NCBI GenBank assembly: GCA_944989445.1
Contig: CALYLW010000316.1
Coordinates: 620,001-684,000, forward strand
Source of the DNA: Ampullaceana balthica
Lineage: Eukaryota > Mollusca > Gastropoda > Lymnaeidae
Reading direction: 5' to 3'
DNA length: 64,000 nucleotides
Within the stretch, counting starts at the first letter, position 1; the number at the start of each line of letters is the position of its first letter. The notes under the pieces are model-generated. The model saw only the letters and a program-made list of their open reading frames with translations, was not told the origin of the DNA and made no database searches. Of the stretch, positions 1 through 15,000 are shown in pieces. The translations under genes were made by a program, and so were the position numbers.

Positions 1-3000
1 ATGACCACATTGAATCATTAAATATGATTGCATCAGTTCAAGTGAACCTAATTCAAAAGTTAAAGACGTGAGTTTAAGGATAGCAATTTTCTGTTATCAT
101 CCTTTAGCAAAAGTAATGTTTGCTAAAAAACCAGTTTAAATGTGCACATAATAACTACATGTGTTAATAGTGAATAAATGTTGGGGATATCTTAGTCTTT
201 ATATGTTCATCAATATTTGTTTTAAGGGTTTCACAGCAGTTTGAAATTATTTTACAATTCTGTCCAGTATTCTTTAAATCATATCTATGCTTATATCTAA
301 CCATGATTCATCAGTGTGTTTGCAATAAATTCTTGCTTGTCTCTAAATTTATCCAGTGCATTGCTATTGAAATAGAGACATTATTTATCTTGTTTAATTA
401 AGATCTAAGAAATTAACATCTGAACAAGTTGAGGACTATATGGATGAAACAAAAGCTCAACTTGAAGCTGTGAAGGAGGCCAATGATAAAAACAGGGCTA
501 TAAAACAACAAGAATTGTTTAAAAAACTTACCCAGGAGAAACAGATGGCTTTGGCAGAAAAGGTAGTTGTCATTTTTTAATTTATATAGCAATTTTCCTG
601 TTGTTTGAAGACTTATGAAAAGCCTATGTTTTACTTTTTTCTCGTATAAAAGACATTTAGAAATTAGATAAAAATATTTGATAGTTTATTAAGTAAAGCC
701 CCTATGTCTTTTCTCTGTTTCACAGATGAAAATTCATTCTGCACAACTTCAAGAGTACATTACAAAAAATAAAGCATTGCAAACTGAAGGACCAGTTGGT
801 GAGTTTGGTATTGCTGTGACCCACTTGTTTTTTAAAGAAAGACTTTGTGGTAACTTTAAAGGAATTAATTACGATATGTCATTGCAAAATCTGAGTAATA
901 ATTTTATATACAGGATTGAAATTTTCATGATGTTATATGAGACTGAGACAGGACAAGGGTTAAAATTTAAATGTTTTGAATTATGCAGATCCTGTTTCTT
1001 ATGTGAATGGTCTAGTAGCCATTAAATCTAAACACCGTGAGGAGCTAAGTCAAGTTGAAAATGAAATAGATGAAGCTCAGGCCAAGGGACTCTTCTCATT
1101 GAGAGAACAACTGTCTCAAAATGCTAAACAAGAACTTGATAAAGTGGAACAACAGCTTATTCAGAAAGTAAAATTAGAAGGTAAATTTTGTTCCATTTTG
1201 GTGTCTCTACAATCATTTTAGTTAAACGATACAATTATGTCGTTTTCTTTCAAGTTTTATGTTTAAAAATAATCGCAGATTTAAGTTTTGTTTCTCCATT
1301 ATTTTGTATAAGAAAGATCATTAACAGAGATTTTTTTTTAATTCTAATTTTAAAATGTCAATACTCACTTAGGTTTTAATTTTAATAATGTGAATTGCTG
1401 TTGTTAAAGAATAATTTTTTCATATTTAAATCAGGATTTGGAAAATAAACATTTTTTAAAGGAAATGGAATATATCTTAAATTGAAATTGTTCAAACATC
1501 ATTGTGAGCATTAAAATACATTTATGACAGGAATACAAGATGATGAAATTGAAAAAATTATTAAAAAGCATAAAAAATCAGTTCAAGAGATGGAAGAAAG
1601 GCAGAAGACAAATAAGAGAAATCAGGAGACTAACCTAAAAGTAAATGTTTTGTCTATATTCTTAAAAAAATTAATTTAAAGAAAAGTTATTATTTCTTAA
1701 CAGCTTCAAAGTAGCATTATTAAATTGAAATGGTTCAGGCCAGAAACGTAATGAAATATATTTTTTCTAATAATTAATTACAGTTGAAGATTACAAAAAC
1801 ATTAGTTTAAAATCAATATGAAATGTAAAATATGCTTCATGTTTATGTCAAGCAGATGACTGTTGAACGTTTATTTCACCAAGCCTTACTTATATGGCAG
1901 TATATTACCTTATTGTTATGTGTACAATTTACCACTCTATTTACAGCACCAGCTCAACGAAAGAATAAAAGAATGGGAGCAGATAAGAGCTAAAGAAAAA
2001 CAGGAGCAGCATGACCTGAGGGAGTATGAAGCTGAGGTTGTAGAGTAAGTATTTATTTGTCATAATTAAGCCCAGTACATAAGTAACATTTTAATGAAAA
2101 ATGAAACTAGAAACTTATAACAGCTAGTTGAAAATGTGATCTAAAATCATCAGTTAGTCATTAAAAGTAACTATAAACTATATTCATGTAACCCATAAAT
2201 GTCTCATGTTATTCTACTTTTAATCCAATTTTAATTATATTTCTTTTGTTCCACAATTTAAAAAAAAATATTTAAATTTAAACTTAATAAGATAAGAAAA
2301 CAAAAACAAAAAAGCCCTACTCATTGTGAAGAATAATCCAAAGTATTTTTGAATTAAATTGTTTTATATGTTTGTCATTTATAAATTAGTAAACTTCTGG
2401 GTAGTCAAGTCGCTATGTCAGACTCAGAAAGGGATAAAATTCTGAAAGAACATGAAAAGCAAATGGTTCAACTTGAAAACAGGTATTTATTGATTTAAAA
2501 CTTTGTAATAAACTGTGTAATAACATATTAAATAAATCTTCTTCTTTTTTTAGGTATTCTTTAACTTAACAATTGTTAATTAGAATCATATGCACCTTGA
2601 AATACTGCTGAGATGTTATTACTGTTACTCTAATAATTGTAGCTTAACTTTAAACAAGCTAAGACAAAAGAGGATGCTGGAAGAGAAAATTGCCCTTAAA
2701 AGAGCCCAAAAAGTGGAGGATCTCCAACAAAAGCAAAATGCAGAACTTGCTGTAAGTTTTTTGGATATTATTCTAAACAACCCTCCACGTCCGCCATTTT
2801 TGTGTGTTGTAAATTGTAGTTGAAAAATACAGTTCTGCAATGCCAACTAGAAAGTTGGTAAGTTTAATAATTGTCTTGAAATTCTGAGTCTCTCTAATAT
2901 TCCAAATAAAGCCATCATCTACAAATCTGTGAAATCCATTTTTATTATTCATTGTAATTGTAATAAGGTTTCCCTGTGTTTACACATGATAGATTTCACA

Positions 3001-6000
3001 AAGTAATCACAATATAATAGCTAGCCTAGTGACAAATTTAAATAAACTTAATTTTGTTATTTTGGGACTGTGATATGATTTGTGACATTATATATTTGTT
3101 GGCTGAACTAAACAGTTGCACTTAATATTTTACCTAGCTGATCATCTAAATGGATTTAATATGCCACCACACCACCAGATAGAAGGATAAAAATAAAATT
3201 TGTGCTGTAATAAAGAATTTTAATTGTTCAGTTTTAAGATTTACTATTTTTGGATAGGTGAAATATATTTGTGTTGTATAAATTTAAAAACAATTAAGTT
3301 GACTAATTATTTTAAAAAACAAGCAACTTTTTTTTTACACTGCATCACCACACAGTTTTTATTTGTGTAACTTAATTAAATTCATTTTTATATCCCGTAC
3401 CTTTGCCTATCTTTAATCTAGAAAGTTTCTGCCTTTGGGGTGTAGGTCACTTTTTAGGAAGCAAAAGTTTAAGTTGATTTGATGTAACTTTATTTTATGT
3501 GCTAATAGTTTTTAAATAAATATTTTATTTTATGAGGTTGGGTGGTTGTGGATGAGAGATCATTTCCACATTCGACATATAGACAGATGCACAAGGGACG
3601 GGATGGGAATAAATAAAACTAATTAAACACTTAGATCTTAACAATTTCACTTTCTGTAAATCATTTGATCATACTCAACCAGAGAATATAATTATTTATT
3701 GCTTAGTTCACTTTGGTTGATAAACTGCAAAATCTAGCTTTATGCTGCTTTTAAAACGTCTTAGGGAGTTATAAATAATAATTTTCCGAAATTTCAGCTA
3801 AAGAGGAAAAAAATGCAATTGGCTAAAATGCCTAAAAGCAGCATAGAATTAAATTCTAGCTTGTGTGTGTTTATAAGATCTTTTATACCTAATTGACTTT
3901 TAAGCCTGCCCTCACTCTTTGTGTATATTTTTTTAATTCACCTTTGTAATTCAATGATAAACAAATCTTTCATTTTTTTTATTTTCAGAAACATAAGAGG
4001 ATAGCAGAGGACAATGGTGAAGAGGATGAACCAGAAACCTTGGAAAAGGAACTAACCATCAGGAAAAAGCATGCTGAGCAGCAAATAGCTCTTATCCAAG
4101 GAGTTGACTTCATCTTTGATAAAGAACTTGAAGAGGTCATAATTCTTGTACTTCATAAAAGAAGTATTTTGTTTGTGCCATATGTTACATTTCCTTGTTT
4201 TATTTCTGTTATCAAATTATACCGAAGATTTCTGTAAATAGTCCCACCCAAGCATAAGCCCATGGGCTTGTATGCGGAAAGTATTTCCGTATACCGGCCC
4301 ATGGGCTTATATTAGGTTAAAAAATTATTAAACCCCCATACCGAAACTTTTGATGTATCGTCACTGTCATTAAGTATTATAAAAATAAATTTTGATGTTG
4401 TTTTTTTTTATTGTCGGTAAACATAAAATTTCTAACTATAAACCTAAAACCGCAATTGTACTATTTTCGGAATATTTTTTAGGAAATTATTTCCGGGAAA
4501 AAGAATTTGTTTTTTGAACCTGCACATGCATTTCTGTTTTCATATAAACCGCCAATGGGCCTTTATTTGGTACAAAAATTTCAATCATGTAACATCAATT
4601 TTTCGTTTAGAAACCCAGGACCTATTTACGGAAATCTCCGGTGATATGCAATCTTTGAACAATGTTATCAGTTAACACAAGTGAAATGTTTACATGGCAA
4701 AAAATAATTGGGTCTAAAACGATAGATATTAAACATATTCTTTTCCCAATCATATTACACAATAAATATCATCATTGAATCCATGAGTTATTTGATTACA
4801 TTAAAAAAAAATTTAATTAATAAAATACACCTTCGATTAAAAACAGAATATTTCTTTCAAAGGATTTAGAATCTCTTTCACCCCCACCTCTAAAAATCTT
4901 TAATAATTTTAATTAATTTGTATAAGTATCTCATAACACCACGTTAAAATAATTCATTTCAGATCCGAATTGAAATGATCAAAGAAAGAGCTTTGGCACT
5001 GAAAGATCAGGAGGAAAGACTGGGTGCCTTAATAGTTTCACTTCAGATAAATAAAGCAAGAGAGGTTAAGATTTTATATTTTAGTTAGTTTAAGTAAATC
5101 CAGTAGTGATAATTTTTACAGGGGTTTAATTCTTTTGTTCATGGTGTGTATTTTGAGTACTGTTTTCTTTCTAAATGAGTAAAGAGGGGGGTGAACTCTA
5201 CTAGTCAAATTCAAATGTAAATTACAATACTTATTGCTTGTTTTTATTATACTACTGTTGAACTTTGATTACTTTTATCAGGAAAATTAATGTGGACCAT
5301 TTATTTTTTACTCTTCATTAATCTAATAAAGATAGGCTTACAATATTTTTTGACTTATCACATTTTTGGGATTGTATTGTTAGATTTTACTTCCCTTTAG
5401 ATGGCTAAGATTGATGAGCAACAGAAAGCTATTAATAATTTGAAAGCAAATATGTTAGATGATTTAACTGCTAGGGGAATCTTGACTACACCAGAATGTG
5501 AAATGATTCTCAACAGACATAAAGAGGTACAAATTATGAAATAGCATTATTAAACTTAAACATTAATATCCAAAATCTGTCAATGCTTATAACATATTGT
5601 GTCCATTGGTCTTCGCATTTTTTTTAGAAATTCAATATGACCTAATTTTAAAGATTAAAAAAATAATTATATTTCAATCTAATACATATCCTGTTTTTCC
5701 TGGTGAGACAAAAAATTTTACATGTACATAATGTAGTTTTCTCTTTGTCTTATTTTATCATTTCCACATTATGATTAAATAAATTCCAATATCTATCCTT
5801 GATCTTCAGGAGCAAGAAAAACTCAATGAGAAATTAGAGAAAGAAAGAGCAAAACAAGAAAAAGTTAGCATTTTTTTTTAAAAAAATGTTATTAAATTAT
5901 AGTATGCAATGTGCAAGCATTTTTTCAATGGATTTTTTCAAATAATTATGGCGAAATTTAAGCCCTTGTATATTTAGATATATTTTGTCACAATCTGAAA

Positions 6001-9000
6001 TTATACTTTTTAAGACAATTCTTTAAATTTTGATTTATCTATAAAATTTAGATGTTGCAACTTAAGCTTCAAGAAAGACTTAAGCAGAGGGAAGAACAAA
6101 TGTCTCAAAAACAGGATGAGGAACTGAAAATGCTTCTAGAAGTGGCTACAAATAAGACTAGTGCCAAAATCAGACAAGCACTAATCATGCATAAACATTT
6201 GGTGCAGATGGAGAAATTCAAGTTTGTATTGAAAATAACCCTTTTGATCTCATTTCTATTTTTTGTTGAGCCTATATATTTCATTTATACAAATAATAAT
6301 GAAATACATTTTTACAGGAACAAATGGCAGAGAGAGATTAATCAGTCACTAGAGGATACAAGGAGAGAATTTCAGCTTCAGAAACAAAAGAAAGTGCAGG
6401 AAAAAGTAAATAGTTTTGTGTTAATTTGCAGTGTCAGCTGGCAAACTGGAAAGTAAACATAAATTAAAATCAAATAATTATCACAAAAATATTGATCTTT
6501 TTATAAACTGGAAATATAACTTTTTTAATATTTCAAAAATTATTAAAAAATAGTTTGAAAAGAATAAAATGTAAATACATTCATAGGAAAGAATCTTCAT
6601 ATGGCAAGGGTAAATTTTTATACAAGTTTATATTTATTCAAAGTAGTTTTTTTAAACAGTTTTTAAAAAATAAAACATATTGAACAAGGCGCATAAGTTA
6701 TGGAAGTTTTAAATGAAAATAAATATAAATCCACAGGAGTTAGAGTTTCTTGCAGGACTTATAAAAATTGGTGGCTTTGAACGCAATGAATTGCTAGATG
6801 TTCTACACATGTTATTTCCTGGAAAGACAGAGAAAGCAATTACAGAAATGTTAAACCTCATCGATGAAGAGGACAAGAAATCACCATCTAAAATGTAAGC
6901 AGATTTACATTCTGAAAAATGTTCAGCTGTTAAAATGTGTATAATGTTATGAAGATATAAAAATTCTCAATTATGGGTTATTCCATAAATGATTTCAGGG
7001 ATATAGAATGATAAAAAAGGGGTAGGGAAGTATGTGACACTAATTGATGATGGGGGAGAGTTGGGATAGAAATTGGTCGAAATAAAGAGATATCTTTTAT
7101 GGATGGAACTCAATGTCACAAAACCTCAACAGCAATTTTTTGTCACTTTCTATTTACACTAATAAAATTCGTGTTAATTAGGGCTGTTATCGATTAATTT
7201 AAATTTAATCGTTAACTTTTGAAAAATTATCGATTAATTAATCGATAATTTCGATTAAAACCAAAAATAGAAATTTATGACGTCATTAAACTGAACATTT
7301 CTCACAGACATTGAAAATTAAGAATATTTTGAAAAAAATTTCATGACAATGTGTTGATACTTGATTTGTGCTGAAGGTGGTACATCAGCGATGTATTTGA
7401 TCCTTTAAAAGAGAATTGTTTATGGCAGTGGACACAGTAAACGTTTTCACCATCTTCGACTTTGCCATCCGCAGTTAGCTTAAAAACAACATATTTGCTC
7501 AACTTTCTAGTTATATGTTTAAATTTAACTGCGCTGATGCTGTCAGCGGGGCCGTCTTAACGCATAGGCCTGTTGGGCATTTGCCCGGGGGCCCACGAGC
7601 ATATGGGCCCCATGGGAATATGTTTATTTATATATATTATGTATATTCATTTTTTATTCCTGCGGGGGAAGGGCCCAACACTATTTCTTTGCCCGGGGGC
7701 TCAAAATGGTGTAATGACGGCTCTGGCTGTCAGCCATTTTATAGTTGACGTCTGCCGGTCAACATAAATTAATAAAATAAATTTTAATATTACGCGGGAG
7801 ATGTTTGTACGTAAAAAAATATATATAAATTATTATTAATTATTAATAATTTATTATTTATTAATAAAAATAATTTTAAAATATTATAAATATTTTCTTA
7901 AATTTTAATCGAATTTTTATCGATTAAAATAATTTTAATCGATAAAATTTTTAACGATTAATCGAGAAATTAATCGATAATTTCCGCAGCCCTAGTGTTA
8001 ATAAATATATTATGGATATTAATGGTAAAGGTTTTGTTTAACTTAATTGTTATTCATAGATATATAATATAACTAACATTTATCTTGCAGACAACTAGCA
8101 CCTGTATGTACATTTCCAAAAAGACTATTTTCTGTGATATGATTCTTAATTATAATGCCTCTAAAATTATTTAAACTGAAATATGAACTTTTTTTTTAAT
8201 TCTAAGATTGCTGTGGTGTTGCATTTAACATTCTGAATTGTAATGCATATCTCTATATCTTTATGTTTCTGAATGTTGATCTTTTAACTGAGTGTTGTTA
8301 AAGAATTATTTTCAGTTTTAAAAAAAACAACAAAACAAAAATACACTCAACTACATATTTAAAATGCTCAGCTATTCATACATTTAAGAGAAAAAATTAT
8401 ACATGCTTGGTGGTGCTTGATACTTGACCATCTACACTTCTCAATTTTTTTTACTCACACTTGTGATTTTTGGGACATCGGGATTGAAACTTTAGAGATG
8501 CATGCATATAATCTGTATTAACTATTATTTCGAAATATTATACATAGGCTGTGAAAATCTTTTTTTAGATGGCTGAATAATAATCTTAAACAATGTTCTC
8601 TTTAAGCTGCGCAGTTATCTGACTGCCGCCGCACAGCAGTTTAGAGTTACCGTGCAGCAAATTTTGTAAAATATTGCACAATAAATGGTTGCTGTGCAAC
8701 TTTGCACACGATTTTTTTCACTTTGATCATGGACCAACAAACCTTAGAGAGAACATTGATCTTAAGCTATCCAGAAATTTTAATCCATTTTGCAAAAGAC
8801 CTTGGTACAAATATGGTCCATCAATGCATATTTATATAAAATCATTTTAAAAAACAATTTTAGAAATATAAAATTTAATTTGACCTCCATGGGATGCATC
8901 TATTTTATGTAACAAAACTTAAAAACAAGAGAGATTTTAGCATGCTTAATGTATTTTTATATACCATATATTTATTACAGCCAATCTATCTGGTGTTTTT

Positions 9001-12000
9001 CAGGGTAGCGTTAAGAAACCCATTAATTCTACAACCATTTAGTTAACATTAGCATCAATCTCTCCCAGGGCTTGCAACAATGTATGTTGTAGGCAAGGCA
9101 TTGGCTATTGCCATAGTAAAGTTATCTGTATGAGGCAGAATCAGGGTAGGGATCATGGTTACTTGTTGCCCCCTAGATATGAGGTATGGACCGTACCCAG
9201 TGGCGTAGCTAGAACTTTTGCCGCCCGGGGCGGTCCCCAATTTGCCGCCCTTTTTAGGGGCCGTCCATAAATGACGTCAGGCACCTGGGGGTGGGAGGGA
9301 GTCACACGTTTGTGACGAGGGTGGAGGGGTGTTTAAGAAATGTGACGTCACGTCAAAACGCGCAACTTGAAATAAATTTCCACTTTAATATTTGATTACA
9401 GACACTTTATTTAATGACGTTTATGTAACACGCGTGTTACGATATTAGAATGCAGCGTTACACTAAAACATACTTAAATGGCAAAAATTTAATTTGAAAC
9501 ATGCTTATTTTCAAACAGAAAATACGGCTTTTATGGAGGGGGGGGGTCAAAGCTTTGAGACGTCTTATTGAAGAAGCGGTCTAAGTTTTTGTGACGACGT
9601 GTAACGACTACTAACGAGGGGGGAGGGAGTGAAAAAATCAGCCAAAAATAGCGTGACGTCATTTATGGAGGGCCACTTAGTCGATTATATTATGGTTTTT
9701 AAAAATTAATAAACATGAATAAATACTTATAATTGAAACGAAGTAAAGGTTGGGAACATGTTTACCATTGCATGCCATATTTATGTAAGCAGTAATAAAA
9801 GAGGCCGCATAAGATTATATACCTATAAATACACATTTATAAAAATACAAGATACTTTTTTAAAGGCCACAAGAAAGTTACTGAGGTCGCAGGTCCCCCC
9901 CCCCAATGAAACAAAACATATTCCAAATTTACACCCCCCCCCCAAAATAATAATTACCAATTACTTTTTTTTTACAAACAAAGAAATGGTATACATTAGT
10001 ATCATATATATATTGCGCTTAATTATCGCTGCCTGTGGCCTAAAGCTAAATCATAATCCTTTTGGTTTCCAGATTAACATTAACCAAACAACGCACGAAC
10101 CTATGACGTCAGCATTTGTGTTGTAAACAGTGCTGACTGACTCAAACAGTTATTTTTTGGTGCAGTAATTTGGTGCTCTGCTTTCTAAAATTAACTTAAA
10201 AATCGTGTGGTGATTAGCACTGTAAAAAATATTATATACATACTTTGTGTACATTTCAGGAATATTTCGTATTTATCATACAAGGATAAGTTACTTGGGC
10301 TTTTGCACACAAAAAAACCCTTATTATAAAATACTTTGTGTACATTTAAGAACGAAGTGATTATTCGGAGATATCTCCGTATAACGCTGGGCGTTATAGA
10401 CAGATATTTCCCATGATTCTTAGCGTCATACGCAAATTTCTTGCCAATTTGATATAAGATTTTTTAAAATTCATACGATTCGTGGGCTTCTGTGGTCTCA
10501 CGGTTAGGACATTAGATTCTTGAACTGTTAAGTGGAGGTTCTAGTTTCGTTTGAGTCTTTTTTTTTAAGGTTGTAGTTTCAGTTTTAGGGTCTGGGTTAG
10601 GTTTAGTTGTCTATTTTTTAAATTAAAATAGAAAAAGATTTTCGTTTAAGTCTTTTCTTTTTTTAAGGTTGTAGTTTTAGGGTCTGGGTTAGGTTTAGTT
10701 GTCTAATTTTTTTAATTAAAATTGAAAAAACAACAAATATAGCAACCAAAAATACGATTTATCGAGCGCACCGTTCTCTTTGCTTTTAGTTTTACAAAAT
10801 TAATTTTAAAATCATAAATCTTTTTGAAATAAATTTTAAGCTATGATAGGTACATATAATTAATATATATTAAATTAGAACGGAAATTTTGTTTGTTTTT
10901 TAAAAAAGAAATCTCCGTATAACGCCGAGAGTTATTGGGAGAAATCTCCGTATAATGCCTGGCGTTATTCGGAGATATCTCCGTATAACGCCTCCCTTTA
11001 AGAAAGTTTAATATTACGTATTTATCATACAAGGACAAGTTAGTTGGGCTTTTGAAAAGGTGGGCGCCCTTAAAAAAAGGGGGCCCTGCAGGCGCCACGG
11101 CGCCGCAGCACAAACTAGTGTAAATTGTAAACATATTTATACATTTACTTGCCTAACTTTCATAATAGAAAAATCGTGTATTATGCTATCAAGATTAAAA
11201 TAATTTGTAATATCTTGTTCTATGGACACCATTGCAAGATTCTGTTGTCTTTAATCGCTCATTGTGGAACGAAGATAATTTTTTATCAACTTCAGTTTAG
11301 AGAAGCTCCTTTCACAACTAGCGACACTGATATAAATAGTTGAAAAAATTAAAAGCAAAATTACAATGTTGGATACAGAATTGTCCAATCTATACTGTTG
11401 AATAAATTTTAATAGATCAAGAGGGCCTTTTTTCACCCGTTTTTCTTTTCGAGCATAATGCCTCTTCTTGTAGTGTAGGTACAGCTATAAAAACTAGGAT
11501 CCTTTTTCTTTCAATATCCAAGACGTGGGTAAGCTCGAAAGACTTGGGGGTAAGGTGACAGTGCAGTTGATCCCGAGTCACGTGAATGTTGATGGCAATG
11601 AAAAAGCAGACTCTCTGGCAAAAGCAGGAGCAGCCCTGCCCCAACCAGATGCCCCAGTTACTTATCTCGGCGCTAAAACCTGGCTAAAGGACCACTTAAG
11701 GAACAAGTGGTACCAGGAGTGGGCTGACAACACGACAGCCAGTGGGGTTTTCGATAACATGCCCAGGCCAAGCCGTTCAGACCAGTGGTGGAACTTGAGT
11801 CGCAAACACCAGAGTTTAATGACTCGAATGAGAACAGAGCACTGCCCAACCAATTCGTACTTTCACAGGCTAGACCTCAACAGGGACTTGAACTGCCGTC
11901 ATTGCAACCAAGCCTCTGAGACAGTCTTACACCTGCTGACGTCTTGTCCCGAGCTAGACATAGCCGGGAGGTTAGGGAGGCAAAAGAGTCCCACGTTAAG

Positions 12001-15000
12001 ACGATGTTGTATGGCACTGCTCATCAGATGGAGCAGGTTGCCCAGGTATTAGCCAAGGCATTAAGAGACTAGTCTCAGGCCTACAGAATATGTGTTTAGT
12101 TTTAGTAGGTTACACGGTATTATATACAAATATTTTCTTGCAAGGACATGCAACTCATCAAAGCGTTATTTTATTTTATTTTATAATTCCATTCATGGAT
12201 AAAAACATTTCTCGTTGTACTTCTTGTTCTACCGCTTTTCCAAACAAATGGATACGTTTTGAGCGATTACAATTTTTTGAACGGTTTTGCGTTAGTTATA
12301 ACAAGCACAATGTAATCAAACAAATGTTTGCGAATCCGTTAATTAAGACTACAAATTACGCATATTTTTGTTTCACCTTGGTTTTCCACCTTCAAAAGAA
12401 AAAGGGCAGTTGTCGGAAATGATTTTACTTTTGAAATTCCCACAAATGCCGCCCCTAAATGAGTGCCGCCTGGGGCGGACCGCCCCCACCGCCCCCCCCC
12501 CTCCTAGCTACGCCACTGACTGTACCAGTGATTCTAAATATGCAGTCTGTGAAATTGCTCTTAAGCAACTAGCTACTTTAGGTAACTAATCATACTGTAG
12601 ATAACCTACTGTAGATATTATATCCCTTTAAAAGACATCCCATTAAAACCCTGGGCAGATGGAAAAGGTTGGGGGGGGGGCTGTTTTTATTAATTTAATA
12701 AGAACATGAATTACCTGGGGCTTCATTTAAAGAAAGTTTGGCTGGGTGGTGCGGGAGGTATATATTTCAAGGGGATAACTCTGCAGTACCACTCAATGGA
12801 CTGGGTGTTTTGGCCAATTGGATGTAAAGTAAAAAGTGTGGGCTGTCCCCACAGTGTGATATGTAAAGGTGATAAATTTATTTTAATGTTTCTAAATTTT
12901 TATATGAGTTTTCCCTAATGAGATTACTGTATTTCAAAGACTCAAATTATTTTTCTCTTGTAATGGTTTATGGCGTTTGTACAATCAAAGTTGAAGAATG
13001 AGATAACAGTAAAAAAATGGATCTCAACAAAGTTTGGTTGATACCTTTATGGTGGTCGAGTGGCAGCGCGCTCGACTGGCGTACCGATGGTCACGGGTTC
13101 GAATCCATGTCAAAGCAAAGATTTGTTCCTGGGGCCTAGGGGTCCCTGAGTCACCCAGCTCCGAATGGGTACCTAACACTAGTAAAGCGGCTGGATAATG
13201 CGTGGAACCCACAAAGCCGTGGCCTGTGAATGCTGAATCACTTGCCAACAGATCATCTGTCATGGTCTGTGGACGCAATTATCTTCTGCATAGAAGGAGC
13301 GTCTGTATTGATAAGATGATCCCATCCAAAATGTTATCTCACCTGGAAGATACCTCACCAGGAATGGTATCCTACCAGGAAATGATATTTCATATAGTTG
13401 ACAAAACCACTGGAAATGGGATTCCATCACAAAATGGAATTATTTTGGGGTATGGGACACCATCTGATTATGGGACCATATTAATATGATATTAATTCAT
13501 AAGCTGTATTTTAAACTGTGTTCGTAAAGCTCATATATATATTTTAAAAATAGTTAAATGCAGAGCCTCTGGCCCCAAATGAACAGTTTTACATGTATAT
13601 ATATTTCATTTATCTAAAATATACAGTTTATATAAAATATAAAGATTTTAAAAATATATATATATATATAAATGTATAGGTAAAAATTAGTTTTTTTAGA
13701 GTACAAAACCCTTATAAAATCTATGATTTTGTATTCAAATATTGTGATGAGTTTAAATGTGATGGGATGATTTAATTTTTCAAAATCAAAAACCTCCTCA
13801 AAATTATCTATAAATATATCAATGCATGTTGGATATTTTTAAGCTTTTAATTTTATGCATTTGTAATTTTTCTATAATGTAAAGCCAACTTGCTGATTAA
13901 ACTATTATATTAGTATACAAATAAAAAAGTGAAACATGTATTAAAAAGAAAAAAAAAGCACTAAATTTTAAATTGACTGTTTAAATATTGATTCACATTT
14001 AACAAAGACTTCAAAGAAGTCTTTTTGATATTGTGAATGTTTCTTTTAAAAACCTGTAAAATAAATATGTTAGAACATGTGCTCATATATAACACAAAAT
14101 CATTTTGAGAGATATACAAATTATCTAAATGTTTTATTATTGACATAAATATAAAGCTAGTTGAAACACTTCAGTATTCAACAATGTACTGTAATGTACA
14201 ATTATTTAAATTAGATTATGTGAGAGGTTATAACTTTTTTTGATAATTTCAAAATATTCTTCAAGTTTTATAAATAATCCAATATGTAAAAAAATAAAGC
14301 ATTAAAATTTTATTATTGTCAATGTTATTTTATAAGGCCAGTTGTTTATAAATTTTAAATAAAATTTACTATTTTAGAAGTTTCAATTTTTAACAAAAGA
14401 ACACAATTTTTATTTTCCATTTAATTAGGAAATGTTAAATTTCTACCATTGAAAATGTAAGTGCCTCAGAATAATTTTGAATGGTACTAATCTATTTATA
14501 TAGGTCCAGTCAAAGAAGCACTCTGAGAGATCGAGTTTACATGGCTCAGTACTCCCAAAAATCGCTTAGAGAAAGTTCAGCAAATTCAACAGCTTCTAAA
14601 TACAGGTGATGACTTGAACATGAACATGGTTTCCTTATATATTTTTAACTAAAATCTCAAATCAAACCTAATATTGTAATGATAATATCTTGAAAAATTT
14701 TATAATAGCAAAACTTATATTCTTATAAAGTAACTGCTAATGGAAAAAAAATTTGTTTACAGATACGACAGGAAAATACCAAGAACTGAATCTAGCTTAA
14801 ATACTTCATATGTTGATAATGTTAAGAGCAGGAATCAGTTTGGCCCTCAGGATTATAACAGGAAATCATCCATGCTTAGTCCAACTCCTTCCTTTGAAAC
14901 AGGAACATCAATTTCCCCAAGTTATCCATACCAATCCCGGGATTATAGTTACAAAAAGAGTTATTTAAATAGTGCCTATAGCGATGAAGAAGATGAAGAT

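Larger units (their letters stand above)
9198..12518 (-). mobile_element. 3.3-kb hAT element with nested insertions and transposase remnant
   Basis: The termini are CAGTGGCGTAGCTAG and CTAGCTACGCCACTG, followed on both sides by a G/C-rich GCCGCC..GGGGCGG block. Flanks ACCGTACC (9190-9197) and ACTGTACC (12519-12526) agree at 7 of 8 bases. Inside are a Harbinger-like MITE (9257-9676), a tRNA-derived repeat (10485-10740), the C-terminal end of a hAT transposase on the minus strand (11251-11519), and an RNase H-bearing retrotransposon fragment (11520-12085). It is a decayed, non-autonomous copy. The closely related element at 26772-30622 has the same ends. It lies in the long intron of the coiled-coil gene. 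Confidence 0.88.

Noticed and set aside
2643..2657. Alternative acceptor at 2666 for the exon 2643-2751
   Set aside because: The AAGCTAAG acceptor also keeps the frame, but the upstream one (TAATTGTAG) has the better pyrimidine tract and adds residues that extend the helix; the choice is not certain.
10485..10560. tRNA-Glu-like gene
   Set aside because: Box B is degenerate and the anticodon arm and acceptor stem do not pair; better explained as a SINE head.
12368..12589. Plus frame with Pro/Ala-rich translation
   Set aside because: It reads through the GC-rich hAT terminal repeat; the corresponding frame in the other hAT copy (30448-30693) has a different sequence.
13045..13115. tRNA gene
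   Set aside because: A and B boxes are present, but no acceptor stem pairs at the correct distance and the sequence continues into the SINE body shared with other copies.
13320..13490. Short repeated phrases such as CACC(T/A)GGAA and GGGA(T/C)(T/C)CCAT
   Set aside because: Irregular spacing and no clear unit; could be a decayed minisatellite, but not enough to support a feature.
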